A stretch of 64,000 nucleotides of DNA from CAZFHA01 sp964518595 (GTDB taxonomy: Bacteria > Bacillota > Clostridia > Saccharofermentanales > Saccharofermentanaceae), in contig CAZFHA010000012.1 of assembly GCA_964518595.1 (NCBI GenBank), forward strand, positions 47,286-111,285. Reading direction: 5' to 3'. Of the stretch, positions 10,521-19,305 are shown one piece after another; position 1 is the stretch's first letter; each line of letters opens with the position of its first letter. A program made the position numbers and the translations under genes. Below the pieces are notes generated by a model. The model did not search any database. It was not told the origin of the DNA and saw only the letters and a program-made list of their open reading frames with translations.

Positions 10521-11207
10521 TTATAATTGACTGAGAAGCGCTGCCATGTCTACTGAGGTTCCTAAAGGCAGAACTTCCTCTGTGACTAAATAAACACTAT
10601 TGCGCTCTATTTTTTCTATAAAGCGAATGTTTACAAGATAGGAGCGCTGGGTTCTGACGAAACCCTTGCTCTCCAAAATGCTTTCTAAACGGTTCATAGT
10701 AGTATAAAACTCAGCTGTCTTACCGTTGTAATGTACAACGGCAATTCGCCCCTTGATTTCAAAGTAGGCAATGTCCAGTAGTGGTATGTTTTGAAAAACC
10801 GAATTGTTCTTAAAGGAAAAGAGTTTAAAGTTCTTTTCTTCTGATTGGGAACAAATGTGCAAAAATAAATTTTGCAACTTCGGCGGGCTGATTTGCTTTC
10901 TCTGAATGGCGCAAAAAGGTGTTATTTCTGAGAAGGGCGATATGAATTCTTCATCGGAAAGTACAATAATTACTTCAGCCTTTGAACCAGCCTGACGCAG
11001 CTCTGTTATGATCTCAACGCCTTGACGGTGATCAATCAATAGCAAATCCACATAAGGAAGAGGGTTCGCAGATAGCATCGCCTGAGCGTTAGAATAAGTA
11101 TAGGTCTTGAGTAGTATATTATTGAGCTTAGCGATTTTTTGAAGTGCTATCTGATATTTTTGAAGTTCGGTCATATCGTCACTACATATAAACATGTTGT
11201 GCACCAT
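10521..11207 (-). CDS. LytTR-family DNA-binding response regulator
   Basis: The N-terminal half (about residues 1-120) looks like a receiver fold: acidic residues near the start (FICSDDMTE) and a strand ending in LLLIDHR, where the Asp would be the phospho-acceptor; the usual Lys region is degenerate. The C-terminal half (about 130-228) is a LytTR domain, seen in YFEIKGRIAVVHYNG, TTMNRLESIL and FVRTQRSYLVNIRFIEKIE. Such proteins bind direct-repeat promoter sites and often control cell-envelope or secreted factors. An upstream TTG at 11219 is possible, but GGAGGT ends five bases before the ATG at 11207, so I take 11207. No histidine kinase gene is adjacent. The likely downstream partner in the same transcript is the coiled-coil gene at 9507-10376. 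Confidence 0.85.
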   Translation of the reverse strand: MVHNMFICSDDMTELQKYQIALQKIAKLNNILLKTYTYSNAQAMLSANPLPYVDLLLIDHRQGVEIITELRQAGSKAEVIIVLSDEEFISPFSEITPFCAIQRKQISPPKLQNLFLHICSQSEEKNFKLFSFKNNSVFQNIPLLDIAYFEIKGRIAVVHYNGKTAEFYTTMNRLESILESKGFVRTQRSYLVNIRFIEKIERNSVYLVTEEVLPLGTSVDMAALLSQL

Positions 11208-11307
11208 ACAAACCTCCAAAATGCTTTCTTTCGTTTATTAACTGATTGGGAATTTTAAAATAATTAAGTAGCGAACAATTACACTATATTCACGGAGAGT
11301 ATAGCAG

Positions 11308-11442
11308 ATGATAGGGAGAATATCAAATTACATTGCTTCGGTCAAGGGTTATTTGCGTGATTTAACCCAAGCGGAGTTCTTTTTGTTAGGCTTTATAATC
11401 TTTATATCGGCAACATGTTTGTTTTTGATGCTAATAGGATAA
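11308..11442 (+). CDS. Possible 44-residue membrane peptide
   Basis: A short frame starts at ATG 11308, preceded by CGGAGAG eight bases upstream. It encodes 44 residues: a basic amphipathic N-terminal half, then one hydrophobic segment (about residues 24-43, core FFLLGFIIFISATCLFLMLI). Single-pass membrane peptides of this form are plausible, but no family is recognised and no clear promoter is seen. It sits alone between the divergent LytTR gene and the mraZ promoter. Confidence 0.4.
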   Translation: MIGRISNYIASVKGYLRDLTQAEFFLLGFIIFISATCLFLMLIG

Positions 11443-11652
11443 TTTTTGTGTTTTTTTAGTAAGTCCTTCGCATCTGATTCTTATTAGCCATAGGCTTATC
11501 TCCACAAACGCAAGATTCGATCATAAAGGTGATTCTCTTCTAGCCAAAGATTTTATATTCAGAAGTTTTGTGCCCTTAGTGGGTATAAAAGCTCTGCTTT
11601 TTCTTGTTTTTGAGTCGGTTTGGCCTAATTTGTGGCAAAAAGTCTTTTGCCC
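11443..11652. other. Intergenic stretch upstream of the mraZ promoter
   Basis: About 210 bases with no coding frame of note. I see no strong hairpin, tRNA or riboswitch-like structure here; the recognisable signals begin with the mraZ promoter at 11653. Confidence 0.5.
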
Positions 11653-11681
11653 TTGAATTTGTTAAGGGCTATGTGTAAAAT
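11653..11681 (+). promoter_or_regulatory. Sigma-A-type promoter of the division cluster
   Basis: TTGAAT (11653-11658), a 17-base spacer, and TAAAAT (11676-11681). This is one of the best promoter matches in the window. It lies about 84 bases before the mraZ start and directly upstream of the MraZ boxes, so it is the probable main promoter of the dcw operon. Confidence 0.75.
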
Positions 11682-11687
11682 ACCATT

Positions 11688-11736
11688 AAGTGGAGAAAAG
11701 TGGAGTAATTCTGCTTAATGTGGGGAAAAGTGGTGG
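11688..11736 (+). promoter_or_regulatory. MraZ operator: GTGG-type direct repeats between promoter and mraZ
   Basis: Two pairs of ten-base-spaced repeats are visible: GTGGAGAAAAGTGGAG (11690-11705) and GTGGGGAAAAGTGG (11720-11733); a further GTGGAAAAG begins at 11744. MraZ proteins are known to repress their own operon by binding tandem G-rich repeats with 10-base periodicity just downstream of the promoter. The position, starting seven bases after the -10 box, fits steric repression. Confidence 0.7.
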
Positions 11737-11764
11737 ATAAGTCTGTGGAAAAGGGGGATAACTA

Positions 11765-12199
11765 ATGGCTCGGTATACGAATAAAATCGACTCTAAAGGA
11801 AGAGTCTTTATTCCAGCCAAGCTCCGAGAGAGCCTAGGAAAGTCCCTTGTGGTGACTCTTAGCCTTGATTCGGGTTATCTATCCGTTTATACCCAGGAAC
11901 GTTTCCAGCACATTAAAAAGCAATTCTCTGAACTGAATAGCATGGATCCCCAGGTGAGGAAGGTAACGCGTTTACTCATAGGTGAGGCATTGGTTTGTGA
12001 TACTGATAGTCAAGGTCGGGTTTCCATTTCTTCCGAGTTGTGGGAACACATTCACGCTAGCCCCCAAGAAGAAATTTGCATTATTGATCTGGGAGATAAG
12101 TTAGATATTTGCTCAAAGAAGTTTTATGAGCAGGAGAAGGAAGCGGTCGGAGCCGTCTTGGATCTTGACCTGACAGGATACAATGTCACAGGACTTTAA
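11765..12199 (+). CDS. mraZ: MraZ transcriptional regulator of the dcw cluster
   Basis: This 144-residue protein is of typical MraZ length, with two AbrB/MazE-like swapped-hairpin domains. The first includes KIDSKGRVFIPAKLRE (about residues 7-22) and the second DTDSQGRVSISSELWE (about 79-94); the DxxGR core occurs in both. MraZ forms ring oligomers and binds repeats in front of its own gene. The start ATG 11765 follows AAGGGGG. The 3' end overlaps rsmH by 17 bases, as is common in this cluster, so the two genes are probably translationally coupled. Regulation is predicted to be by its own product through the repeats at 11688-11736. Confidence 0.95.
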   Translation: MARYTNKIDSKGRVFIPAKLRESLGKSLVVTLSLDSGYLSVYTQERFQHIKKQFSELNSMDPQVRKVTRLLIGEALVCDTDSQGRVSISSELWEHIHASPQEEICIIDLGDKLDICSKKFYEQEKEAVGAVLDLDLTGYNVTGL

Positions 12200-13154
12200 T
12201 TTTGTACATCAGTCGGTCCTTTATGAAGAGTCTTTAGAGGCCCTTCGTATTGAGGCTGGAGGGATTTATGTGGATTGTACAGCCGGTGGTGGCGGCCATA
12301 GTCTGGGCATATTGGATCGTTTGGGCGGTCAAGGTAAATTGATATCCTTAGATCAAGATGATGAAGCCTTGAAGGCTTGCGAAGATCGTCGAAAACTTCG
12401 CCAAGATCGAGACACTTGGTTATTGATAAAAGCAAATTTCTCTGAAATTACCAAGGTGCTGGAACAGTTAGAGATCAAGGCTGTTGATGGAATTTTAGCT
12501 GATCTTGGTGTTTCCTCTCATCAATTGGATACAGCTTATCGGGGTTTTTCCTATATGGAAGAGGGACCTTTAGATATGCGGATGGATCAAAGCCAGCCTC
12601 TGACAGCAGAGATTGTTGTTAACCATTATAGCCAGGAGCAATTAAGCCGGTTATTACGGGAATATGGCGAAGAGCGTTTTTCTAATAAAATTGCGGCAGC
12701 CATTGTTAAAGCAAGAGCTGTGACTCCTATTCAAACTACGAATCAATTGGTTGAGATTATAACCAGAGCTATGCCGGCAAAAAGTCGTTATGAAGATAAG
12801 CACCCTTGTCGGCGTTCGTTTCAGGCTTTGCGCATTGAGGTGAATCATGAACTTGAGGTCATCAGCAGTCTTTTAGACCAATCGCTTCCTTTACTTAGGT
12901 CAAAGGGACGTTTGGCTCTTATTAGCTTCCATTCATTGGAGGATCGATTGATCAAGGAACGCTTTCGTAGTTGGGAGGAGGCTTGTGTCTGTCCCAGGCA
13001 GTTTCCGGTTTGTGTATGTGGACATAAGGCGGCCGGAAAAGTTATAACCAGGCGACCTATTTTGGCTAAGGATCTGGAGGCCGAACAGAATAGACGAGCC
13101 AGAAGTGCTAAGTTGAGAGTTTTTGAGAAGGGAGAGATAAACAGCGATGTATAA
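12183..13154 (+). CDS. rsmH: 16S rRNA (cytosine-1402-N4)-methyltransferase RsmH (MraW)
   Basis: At 323 residues this is normal for RsmH. HQSVLYEESLEAL at the start, the SAM-binding motif DCTAGGGGHSLGIL (about residues 34-47), LADLGVSSHQLD (about 104-115), GPLDMRMD and the late motif LISFHSLEDRLIK are all hallmarks of the family. It methylates C1402 in the decoding centre of the small ribosomal subunit. It overlaps mraZ upstream (17 bases) and the FtsL-like gene downstream (8 bases), the standard order mraZ-rsmH-ftsL. Confidence 0.96.
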   Translation: MSQDFNFVHQSVLYEESLEALRIEAGGIYVDCTAGGGGHSLGILDRLGGQGKLISLDQDDEALKACEDRRKLRQDRDTWLLIKANFSEITKVLEQLEIKAVDGILADLGVSSHQLDTAYRGFSYMEEGPLDMRMDQSQPLTAEIVVNHYSQEQLSRLLREYGEERFSNKIAAAIVKARAVTPIQTTNQLVEIITRAMPAKSRYEDKHPCRRSFQALRIEVNHELEVISSLLDQSLPLLRSKGRLALISFHSLEDRLIKERFRSWEEACVCPRQFPVCVCGHKAAGKVITRRPILAKDLEAEQNRRARSAKLRVFEKGEINSDV

Positions 13155-13809
13155 TTTGCAAGATTGGGATGAAGTCGAAGCACGTTTTTTTGGACAGCCG
13201 ACCATGCAGTCACCCCAGCAGCAACCGGTAGGTTCTCGTTTTGAGAGTCACGGCTCTCTAGCTTTAAAACCAGCGAAGGCATCAGTCCTGCCCTCTTCAA
13301 AACCTATGCCCCAAAAACCTCTTTCCCCTGAAAAAAGGCGTGAAAAGAAAAAAGAGGCATTGGAGCGTAAAAAACTGCGTTTAGAGCGGATGCTGGCTTT
13401 TCGAAAAAAAGAACGGCGTATCACGTTAAAGCGGTTTCGCGAAGCTTTTGTGATTTTGTTGGCGATTACTGTGGCTTTCTCAATTTTTGCTGTGGTACTT
13501 TATCGTCAGTCTCAAATTACAGCGTTGAATTTTAAAAATAACAGCTTAGAAGAAAAAATTAAGCTGAAGGAGCAGGAAACGAGTCAAATGAAGGAAGACC
13601 TGATTACCAATACTGACTTGGCTGCTATCAGGGCTAGTGCCGCAGAAAGGCTGGGAATGCAGGCTCCGGGAAGTAAACAAATTTTGTTGGTGAAACCGCC
13701 TGCTTCGGATCTGTTAATGACAGGCACTGCTATAAGTACTTCAGGAAGCAAGGCCAGTGTAGAGCAAGCTAAAGCCAATTTGGCAGAGTATTTTTCGACA
13801 TTAGAGTAA
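13147..13809 (+). CDS. ftsL: FtsL-like cell-division membrane protein
   Basis: This 220-residue protein has a long cytoplasmic N-terminal region (about 1-95) rich in Gln, Pro, Lys and Arg, one membrane segment (about 98-119, core FVILLAITVAFSIFAVVLY), then a coiled-coil of about 40 residues and a Ser/Ala-rich end. Sequence is poorly conserved in FtsL, so the call rests on topology, coiled coil and position between rsmH and the division PBP. FtsL works with FtsQ/DivIB and FtsB/DivIC to activate septal wall synthesis by FtsW and the class B PBP. The very basic cytoplasmic arm (RREKKKEALERKKLRLER) is longer than usual. Confidence 0.8.
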   Translation: MYNLQDWDEVEARFFGQPTMQSPQQQPVGSRFESHGSLALKPAKASVLPSSKPMPQKPLSPEKRREKKKEALERKKLRLERMLAFRKKERRITLKRFREAFVILLAITVAFSIFAVVLYRQSQITALNFKNNSLEEKIKLKEQETSQMKEDLITNTDLAAIRASAAERLGMQAPGSKQILLVKPPASDLLMTGTAISTSGSKASVEQAKANLAEYFSTLE

Positions 13810-13823
13810 AGGTGGAGAGACCA

Positions 13824-16304
13824 TTGACTACAGATAGAACCAAAAACAAGCGCCCAATTTCTGGAAAAAGTAAAGTCGGCACGGATTCAAAGAGAAATCG
13901 TCGTCGAATTAGCATTGTAATGATTGGGATTGGCATTACTTGTTTTTGCGTATATCTGATATATAACTTATATGACTTGCAAATCAAGAAAAATGAGGAA
14001 TATTCTAAGCTAGCTTCCCAGCAACATTGGAAGCGGATTATAGATGAACCCCGGCGCGGTGATATTTTAGATACCAATGGTAATGTCTTGGCCAGCACCA
14101 CTTATGTCTATACCGTGGGTATTACACCGAAAAATTTTATCTCTAGAGAAAAAAAGCAAGATAAGAAACCTAGCAATGAGGAAATTGCTGCAGCTTTTGC
14201 CGAGGCTCTGTCAATTGAGCCTGCTACGGTTTTGGCGGCAATGAAGAAAACTGACGCCAGCTATATCCAGTTGGCTAAGAATATTGATAAGGAAAAGATC
14301 GGACAGTTAAAGACTTTTATAAAAGACAAAAGCATTGGCGGTGTCACTATTGATTCGGTGGCAAAACGTTATTATGTTAACCAGAATCTGGCCGCTCAAC
14401 TTCTGGGAATTGCGCAAGAGGGTGACAATGCCATTTTAACGGGACAATTTGGGCTGGAAAGCCAATATAACAAGGAGCTGACCGGTAAAGAAGGTTATTC
14501 CTATGTGGAAGTGGATAACTATAGCCGGGGAGCCTTGCCCTATTCCGTACCTACCTCAATCGAAGTTTCTAACGGCTACAACGTAGTGTTAAATGTTGAT
14601 AAAAATATTCAGGCCATTGCGGAAGACGTGATCAAAAATGTCTACTATAGTCATGAAGTTATTGAAGGGGTAACAGCGGTGGTTATGAACCCTTATAATG
14701 GGGCGATCTTGGCAATGCCCTCTTATCCTGATTTTAATCCCAATGACCCCAGGGCTAAACCCGACTCAATTTCAGAGGCGGACTGGAATAAAATGGATGA
14801 AAAGGCTCAAATTGAGTATATTCTTGAAAATACTTGGCGAAATCGAGCCATATCAGATACTTATGAGCCGGGTTCGACGTTTAAAGCCCTCACTACCGCA
14901 ATGGCCTTTGATGAAAATATTGCGGCTGAGGACAGTATGTACAGTGATAATCCTTATCCTATCACCGAAGAACATACGATCCAGTGCTGGATGCAAGGGG
15001 CGGAGGGACATAACCATGGTACCGAATCGGTGCGGGATGCTTTTAAGAATTCCTGTAACCCGGTCTTTGCTCAAATGGCCGTGCAATTGGGCGTGCCTAA
15101 ATTTTATAATTATGTGCATAATTTTGGTTTCTACGATAAAACTGGGATTGATCTTCCTGCTGAGGGGGTAGGTATTTTTCACGATAAACCCATGGCAGTT
15201 GACATGGCAACCCTCTCCTATGGTATGTCCTCCACAGTTACTCCTATCCAGCTGGCAAATGTTTATTCAGCTTTGGTCAATGGTGGTAACTTAATGGTTC
15301 CCCGGGTAGCTAAAGCCCTAACGGATTCCGAAGGCAATGTAGTCAAAGAATTTCTGCCTCAGAAAATTAGGACGGTTTTCTCCGAAGATACTTCCAAACG
15401 TGTCATGGAATTGATGAAGGAGGTTGTAACAGACGGAACAGGAACTGCTGGTAATATTCCCGGTTACCGAATCGCCGGTAAGACCAGTACTTCTAAGCTT
15501 CAGTTTGGTGAATATCAGGACTATCATATTCTGTCTTTTGCTGGTTATGCTCCTAATGATAAACCGGAGATCGTGGTGTTGGTGGTAGTAAACATACCTA
15601 AAGACCCTGATGCTAAGTCAGAAATTGCCGCCAAGGCTACCGCCGAGATTATTTCTCGCACCCTAGATTATATGAAGTTTGAGCCTAGCTACACTGGGGA
15701 GGATTATGGACGGCTTGCTGAAAAAAAAGCAGTGCCCAATTTGGTGGGAATGACCTATCGTGAAGCTAAAAATAAATTGTATATTGACGGTTTTACAATA
15801 ATGGACGGCAGTAGCGACTTTAAAGATGATGATATTATCACTAGAACCTTTCCCGAGGCAGGAACCGGTCTATATAATTATAGTTATGGAACAGTGGTTT
15901 TATACAAAGGTGAAGACCAAGCTAAAAACGTAGTTGTTCCGGATTTTTCCGGTAAAACTCTTTCTGAGTGTTTAAGTGAAGCCCGGGCAGCCGGAATTAA
16001 CATCAATATTAATGGCGATCAGTCCGGTCAAGTAGTGAGTCAAGACCCGGGTTCCTGGGAAGAGGCAGTTGACCCGGCTGAGACTACTCCCGCTGCTGAT
16101 ACTGAAACCGGTGAGGCCGCGACCATAACTCCTTCCCAAACTCCAACCCCAACGGCTACTCCAAGTCCCAACCCTGATCAGGAAATGGCTGGAAACGCTG
16201 ACACCCCTTCTCTTACAACAGAGTCGGAAGGGCATGATACAGGAAAAGCAAAGCGTAAAATGGTTCCTGCTGGGACAATTATCAATCTAACTTTGGGAAC
16301 CTAA
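13824..16304 (+). CDS. Class B penicillin-binding protein (PBP2B/SpoVD-type) with PASTA domains
   Basis: A peptidoglycan D,D-transpeptidase of the division machinery. Order: cytoplasmic basic region, one membrane segment (about residues 28-48), PBP-dimer domain, transpeptidase domain with Ser351 in GSTFK (SxxK), SCN at 410-412 (SxN) and KTS at 553-555 (KTG box variant), then two PASTA-like repeats (PNLVGMTYREAKNKL and VPDFSGKTLSECLSEA) and a Thr/Pro-rich tail. A GTG start at 13812 is possible, but GGTGG lies eight bases before TTG 13824 and nothing comparable precedes the GTG, so I use 13824 (826 residues). PASTA repeats place it with PBP2x/SpoVD proteins; whether it acts in division, sporulation or both cannot be decided here. 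It follows the FtsL-like gene as in other dcw clusters. Confidence 0.93.
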   Translation: MTTDRTKNKRPISGKSKVGTDSKRNRRRISIVMIGIGITCFCVYLIYNLYDLQIKKNEEYSKLASQQHWKRIIDEPRRGDILDTNGNVLASTTYVYTVGITPKNFISREKKQDKKPSNEEIAAAFAEALSIEPATVLAAMKKTDASYIQLAKNIDKEKIGQLKTFIKDKSIGGVTIDSVAKRYYVNQNLAAQLLGIAQEGDNAILTGQFGLESQYNKELTGKEGYSYVEVDNYSRGALPYSVPTSIEVSNGYNVVLNVDKNIQAIAEDVIKNVYYSHEVIEGVTAVVMNPYNGAILAMPSYPDFNPNDPRAKPDSISEADWNKMDEKAQIEYILENTWRNRAISDTYEPGSTFKALTTAMAFDENIAAEDSMYSDNPYPITEEHTIQCWMQGAEGHNHGTESVRDAFKNSCNPVFAQMAVQLGVPKFYNYVHNFGFYDKTGIDLPAEGVGIFHDKPMAVDMATLSYGMSSTVTPIQLANVYSALVNGGNLMVPRVAKALTDSEGNVVKEFLPQKIRTVFSEDTSKRVMELMKEVVTDGTGTAGNIPGYRIAGKTSTSKLQFGEYQDYHILSFAGYAPNDKPEIVVLVVVNIPKDPDAKSEIAAKATAEIISRTLDYMKFEPSYTGEDYGRLAEKKAVPNLVGMTYREAKNKLYIDGFTIMDGSSDFKDDDIITRTFPEAGTGLYNYSYGTVVLYKGEDQAKNVVVPDFSGKTLSECLSEARAAGINININGDQSGQVVSQDPGSWEEAVDPAETTPAADTETGEAATITPSQTPTPTATPSPNPDQEMAGNADTPSLTTESEGHDTGKAKRKMVPAGTIINLTLGT

Positions 16305-16340
16305 GTTTTCAGTGGCAGATATAGCAATAAGGGGGTAAGT

Positions 16341-17852
16341 ATGGCCAGTCTTACAGAATTATTAAAGGGTTTAGACTATGACTTCTTAACACCGATTCGG
16401 GAGCTGGAAATTTCAGCAATTGCCTATGATTCTCGAAAAGTTACGGTCGGTAGTTTATTTGTTTGTGTGGTTGGCTACATCTCTGATGGTCATGATTATG
16501 CCCTGAAGGCCTATAAACAAGGCGCCCAAGTTATTGTTATCGCTTCCGATCATCAGGATAGAATACGTGAGAGTCATAGTGAACTTTTTTCAGAGGGAGG
16601 GGCAACTATTATAGCCACCTCTGATACCAGAAAGGCCTTAGCTCTTATTGGAGCTAATTTTTATGGACGCCCTTGTGAACAGTTAAATCTTTATGGCATT
16701 ACCGGTACGAAAGGTAAGACCACCGTAACTTATATGCTACGGCAGATTTTGACCTCCGCCGGTAGGAGTACTGCTCTTATAGGTACGGTTGCTACCATTG
16801 TAGGAGATAAGACTACTTTAGCTGAGCGTACTACCCCTGAATCCTTAGATTTACAGAGAATTTTGGCGGAGGTGGTTGATTGCGGACAAAGAGACTGCGT
16901 TATGGAAGTCTCGTCCCAGGGACTTATGCTTGAACGGGTTTACGGCTGTCATTTTACTGCGGGGGCTTTTACCAACCTGTACCATGATCATATTGGCCAG
17001 CATGAACATGCAAATATGGAGGAATATCTTGAGGCAAAGCTTTTACTGTTTGCTGCTTCTGGGTTAGGGGTAATAAACGCAGATTTAGAGATTACGCCTA
17101 GACTTAAACAGCAGGCGGAAGCCTTCGGCCCGGTATTGACCTATGGTTTACACTCTGAAGCGGATGTAAAGGCGGAGTCCATTTGTTTAGCTAAACGGGG
17201 AAAACGGGTAGGCAATGTTTTTCAGCTTAAGAGTCCATGGTATAATGGTGAGGTCTTTGTTGCACTTCCGGGAGAATTCAATGTTTATAATGCTTTATGT
17301 GCTATTACTATTGCCGGAACGCAGGGAATCTCCTTTTCAGCAGTCAAAGAAGGCTTGGCTGAAGTTTTTGTCCCCGGCCGATTACAGCCGGTAGAACATA
17401 AGGGTAATTTTCAAGTTTATGTAGATTACGCCCATAACAGTGCCAGTTTAGAAAGTCTTTTAGTTACCTTGCGTAAGGAAACCAAAGGGCGATTGATAAC
17501 TGTATTTGGCTGCGGAGGAGATCGGGCAAAGTCCCGGCGATATGAAATGGGTGAGGTCTCTGGACGTTTAAGTGATGTTTCAGTTATTACTACTGATAAT
17601 CCCAGAAGCGAAGAACCGATGCAGATTATTGAAGATATTTTGCAGGGGATTGTGGAGAAGGGTGCATTAGTAGAAGTTGAACCAGACCGAGAGAAGGCAA
17701 TTGCTTTAGCTCTATCCTTAGCCAAACCGGAGGACTGTATAATCATTGCGGGTAAGGGACACGAGAATTATCAAATTTTTAAAGATAAGACCATTCATTT
17801 TGACGATGCGGAAGTTGCTGCCCAACATCTGCAGCAAATGGGATTATTGTAG
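16341..17852 (+). CDS. murE: UDP-MurNAc-L-Ala-D-Glu:meso-diaminopimelate ligase
   Basis: A Mur ligase of 503 residues that adds the third amino acid to the peptidoglycan stem peptide. The ATP-binding loop GTKGKTT is at residues 122-128, TTPESLDLQ lies in the substrate region, and the C-terminal specificity motif DNPR is at 419-422. DNPR is the meso-diaminopimelate signature (lysine-adding enzymes carry other residues), so an A1gamma-type wall is inferred. ATG 16341 follows AAGGGGG. It lies between the PBP gene and murF, in operon. Confidence 0.95.
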   Translation: MASLTELLKGLDYDFLTPIRELEISAIAYDSRKVTVGSLFVCVVGYISDGHDYALKAYKQGAQVIVIASDHQDRIRESHSELFSEGGATIIATSDTRKALALIGANFYGRPCEQLNLYGITGTKGKTTVTYMLRQILTSAGRSTALIGTVATIVGDKTTLAERTTPESLDLQRILAEVVDCGQRDCVMEVSSQGLMLERVYGCHFTAGAFTNLYHDHIGQHEHANMEEYLEAKLLLFAASGLGVINADLEITPRLKQQAEAFGPVLTYGLHSEADVKAESICLAKRGKRVGNVFQLKSPWYNGEVFVALPGEFNVYNALCAITIAGTQGISFSAVKEGLAEVFVPGRLQPVEHKGNFQVYVDYAHNSASLESLLVTLRKETKGRLITVFGCGGDRAKSRRYEMGEVSGRLSDVSVITTDNPRSEEPMQIIEDILQGIVEKGALVEVEPDREKAIALALSLAKPEDCIIIAGKGHENYQIFKDKTIHFDDAEVAAQHLQQMGLL

Positions 17853-17874
17853 GCAGTAAAAGTAGGTGATGCGC

Positions 17875-19305
17875 ATGTTTAGTTTAGAAGAAATATTGAC
17901 CTGTACCCAAGGGAGACTTCTGGGACTTTCAGATGGTGCTGCCAAGAGTTTTTCAACTATTACTGCCGTTTCCACCGATAGTCGTAATTTGACTGAAGGC
18001 TCCTTGTTTGTGGCTCTTTGCGGAGACCGATTTGATGGACATGATTTTTGTGCTGCCGCGGTAGAAGCCAAGGCTCTGCTATTGTTAGTGAGTCGGTCGG
18101 AGAGCGTTCCTTCCGGCGCTGTTGCTGTTGTTGTGGAGGATACCCTTTTGGCACTGCAAAACTTAGCCAAGGCCTATCGCCAAAAGCTTTCGGCTACGGT
18201 TATTGCGGTAACCGGAAGCGTGGGTAAGACTTCTGTCCGCCAAGCTATCTGCCAGGTGCTTAAGGAGTGCTACCGGGTTCATCAAACTCCCGCCAATTAT
18301 AATAATGAGATCGGTTTACCCCAGACGATTCTGTCTGCCCCTGAGGATACAGAAATTTTAGTTTTAGAAATGGGAATGAGGCTACGGGGGGAGATAGCTA
18401 CTTTGACCCAGATAGCCAAGCCCAACGTTGCTGTTATAACCAATGTGGGAACCGCTCATATTGAGCGGTTAGGAAGTCGGGAAGAGATTGCCAAAGCTAA
18501 GATGGAAATTTGCCAAGGCTTGACTGGAGATAGTTGGTTAGTGGTAGATGGCTCAGAACCCCTTTTAGCGTCTCTGATGGATAAAGAGAAGAATAGCTAC
18601 AAGCATGTAGCGCGAATTTTTTCGACCTGGGAAAGCAACTATTCTGAAAGTGAACTTTGTCTGTGGCCGAAGGATATTCGGCAGCTTGAGGATAGAACTA
18701 CCTTTCAAGCTCAGGTGGAGACGGCGAAAGGACAGATACGGTCACTGGACTGCATCTTATATAATTTAGGCTTTCACCAAGTCCAAAACGCCCTCTTCGC
18801 CATTGCCTGTGGTGAGCTATTTAAGGTGGAACCGAAGGCTATGACCCGAGCTTTGGCAGAGCTAAAACCTGATGCGGGAAGAGGCCGGTTAATTCGGGGA
18901 GAGAAGTTTCTTGTGATTGATGATACTTATAACGCCAGCACGGTTTCTATGCTGGCTGCTTTAGATAGTCTGGCTCAACTGCCCTCTAATGGCCGAAAAG
19001 TCGCCATTCTTGGCGGCATGCTGGAACTGGGTGATTATGCCGAGGCGGAGCACTATAAGGTCGGTGGTGCGGCGGCTAATAAAGTCGATCTTTTGATCCT
19101 ATATGGTGACCATGCTTCGTATATAGCCAATGGGGCGCGTGAGAAAAATCCGGCACTTCCTATCGAAGTTTTTACCGAGAAAGAAGCGTTAATCCAGAGT
19201 TTAAAGCACCTTTTAAGAGACAATGATCAAATTTTAGTTAAGGCTTCTCAAGGGTATAGAATGACGGAAATTGTTAGACATCTGCTAGAGGAGGATCAGC
19301 TATGA
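17875..19305 (+). CDS. murF: UDP-MurNAc-tripeptide:D-Ala-D-Ala ligase
   Basis: This cytoplasmic Mur ligase of 476 residues completes the UDP-MurNAc-pentapeptide. The ATP loop GSVGKTS is at 114-120; NYNNEIGLPQT and LEMGMRLRGEI are MurF-typical (substrate and Mg/ATP region), and DDTYNASTVSML in the last third is the C-terminal domain motif. GTG 17866 and ATG 17869 are in frame upstream, but AAGTAGGTG is best placed for ATG 17875. The stop overlaps the ftsW start (ATGA), indicating translational coupling. Confidence 0.95.
   Translation: MFSLEEILTCTQGRLLGLSDGAAKSFSTITAVSTDSRNLTEGSLFVALCGDRFDGHDFCAAAVEAKALLLLVSRSESVPSGAVAVVVEDTLLALQNLAKAYRQKLSATVIAVTGSVGKTSVRQAICQVLKECYRVHQTPANYNNEIGLPQTILSAPEDTEILVLEMGMRLRGEIATLTQIAKPNVAVITNVGTAHIERLGSREEIAKAKMEICQGLTGDSWLVVDGSEPLLASLMDKEKNSYKHVARIFSTWESNYSESELCLWPKDIRQLEDRTTFQAQVETAKGQIRSLDCILYNLGFHQVQNALFAIACGELFKVEPKAMTRALAELKPDAGRGRLIRGEKFLVIDDTYNASTVSMLAALDSLAQLPSNGRKVAILGGMLELGDYAEAEHYKVGGAAANKVDLLILYGDHASYIANGAREKNPALPIEVFTEKEALIQSLKHLLRDNDQILVKASQGYRMTEIVRHLLEEDQL

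Noticed and set aside
12845..13300. Minus-strand open frame of 151 residues opposite rsmH/ftsL
   Set aside because: Shadow of the real genes: no ribosome binding site, low-complexity composition, and the opposite strand is fully accounted for.
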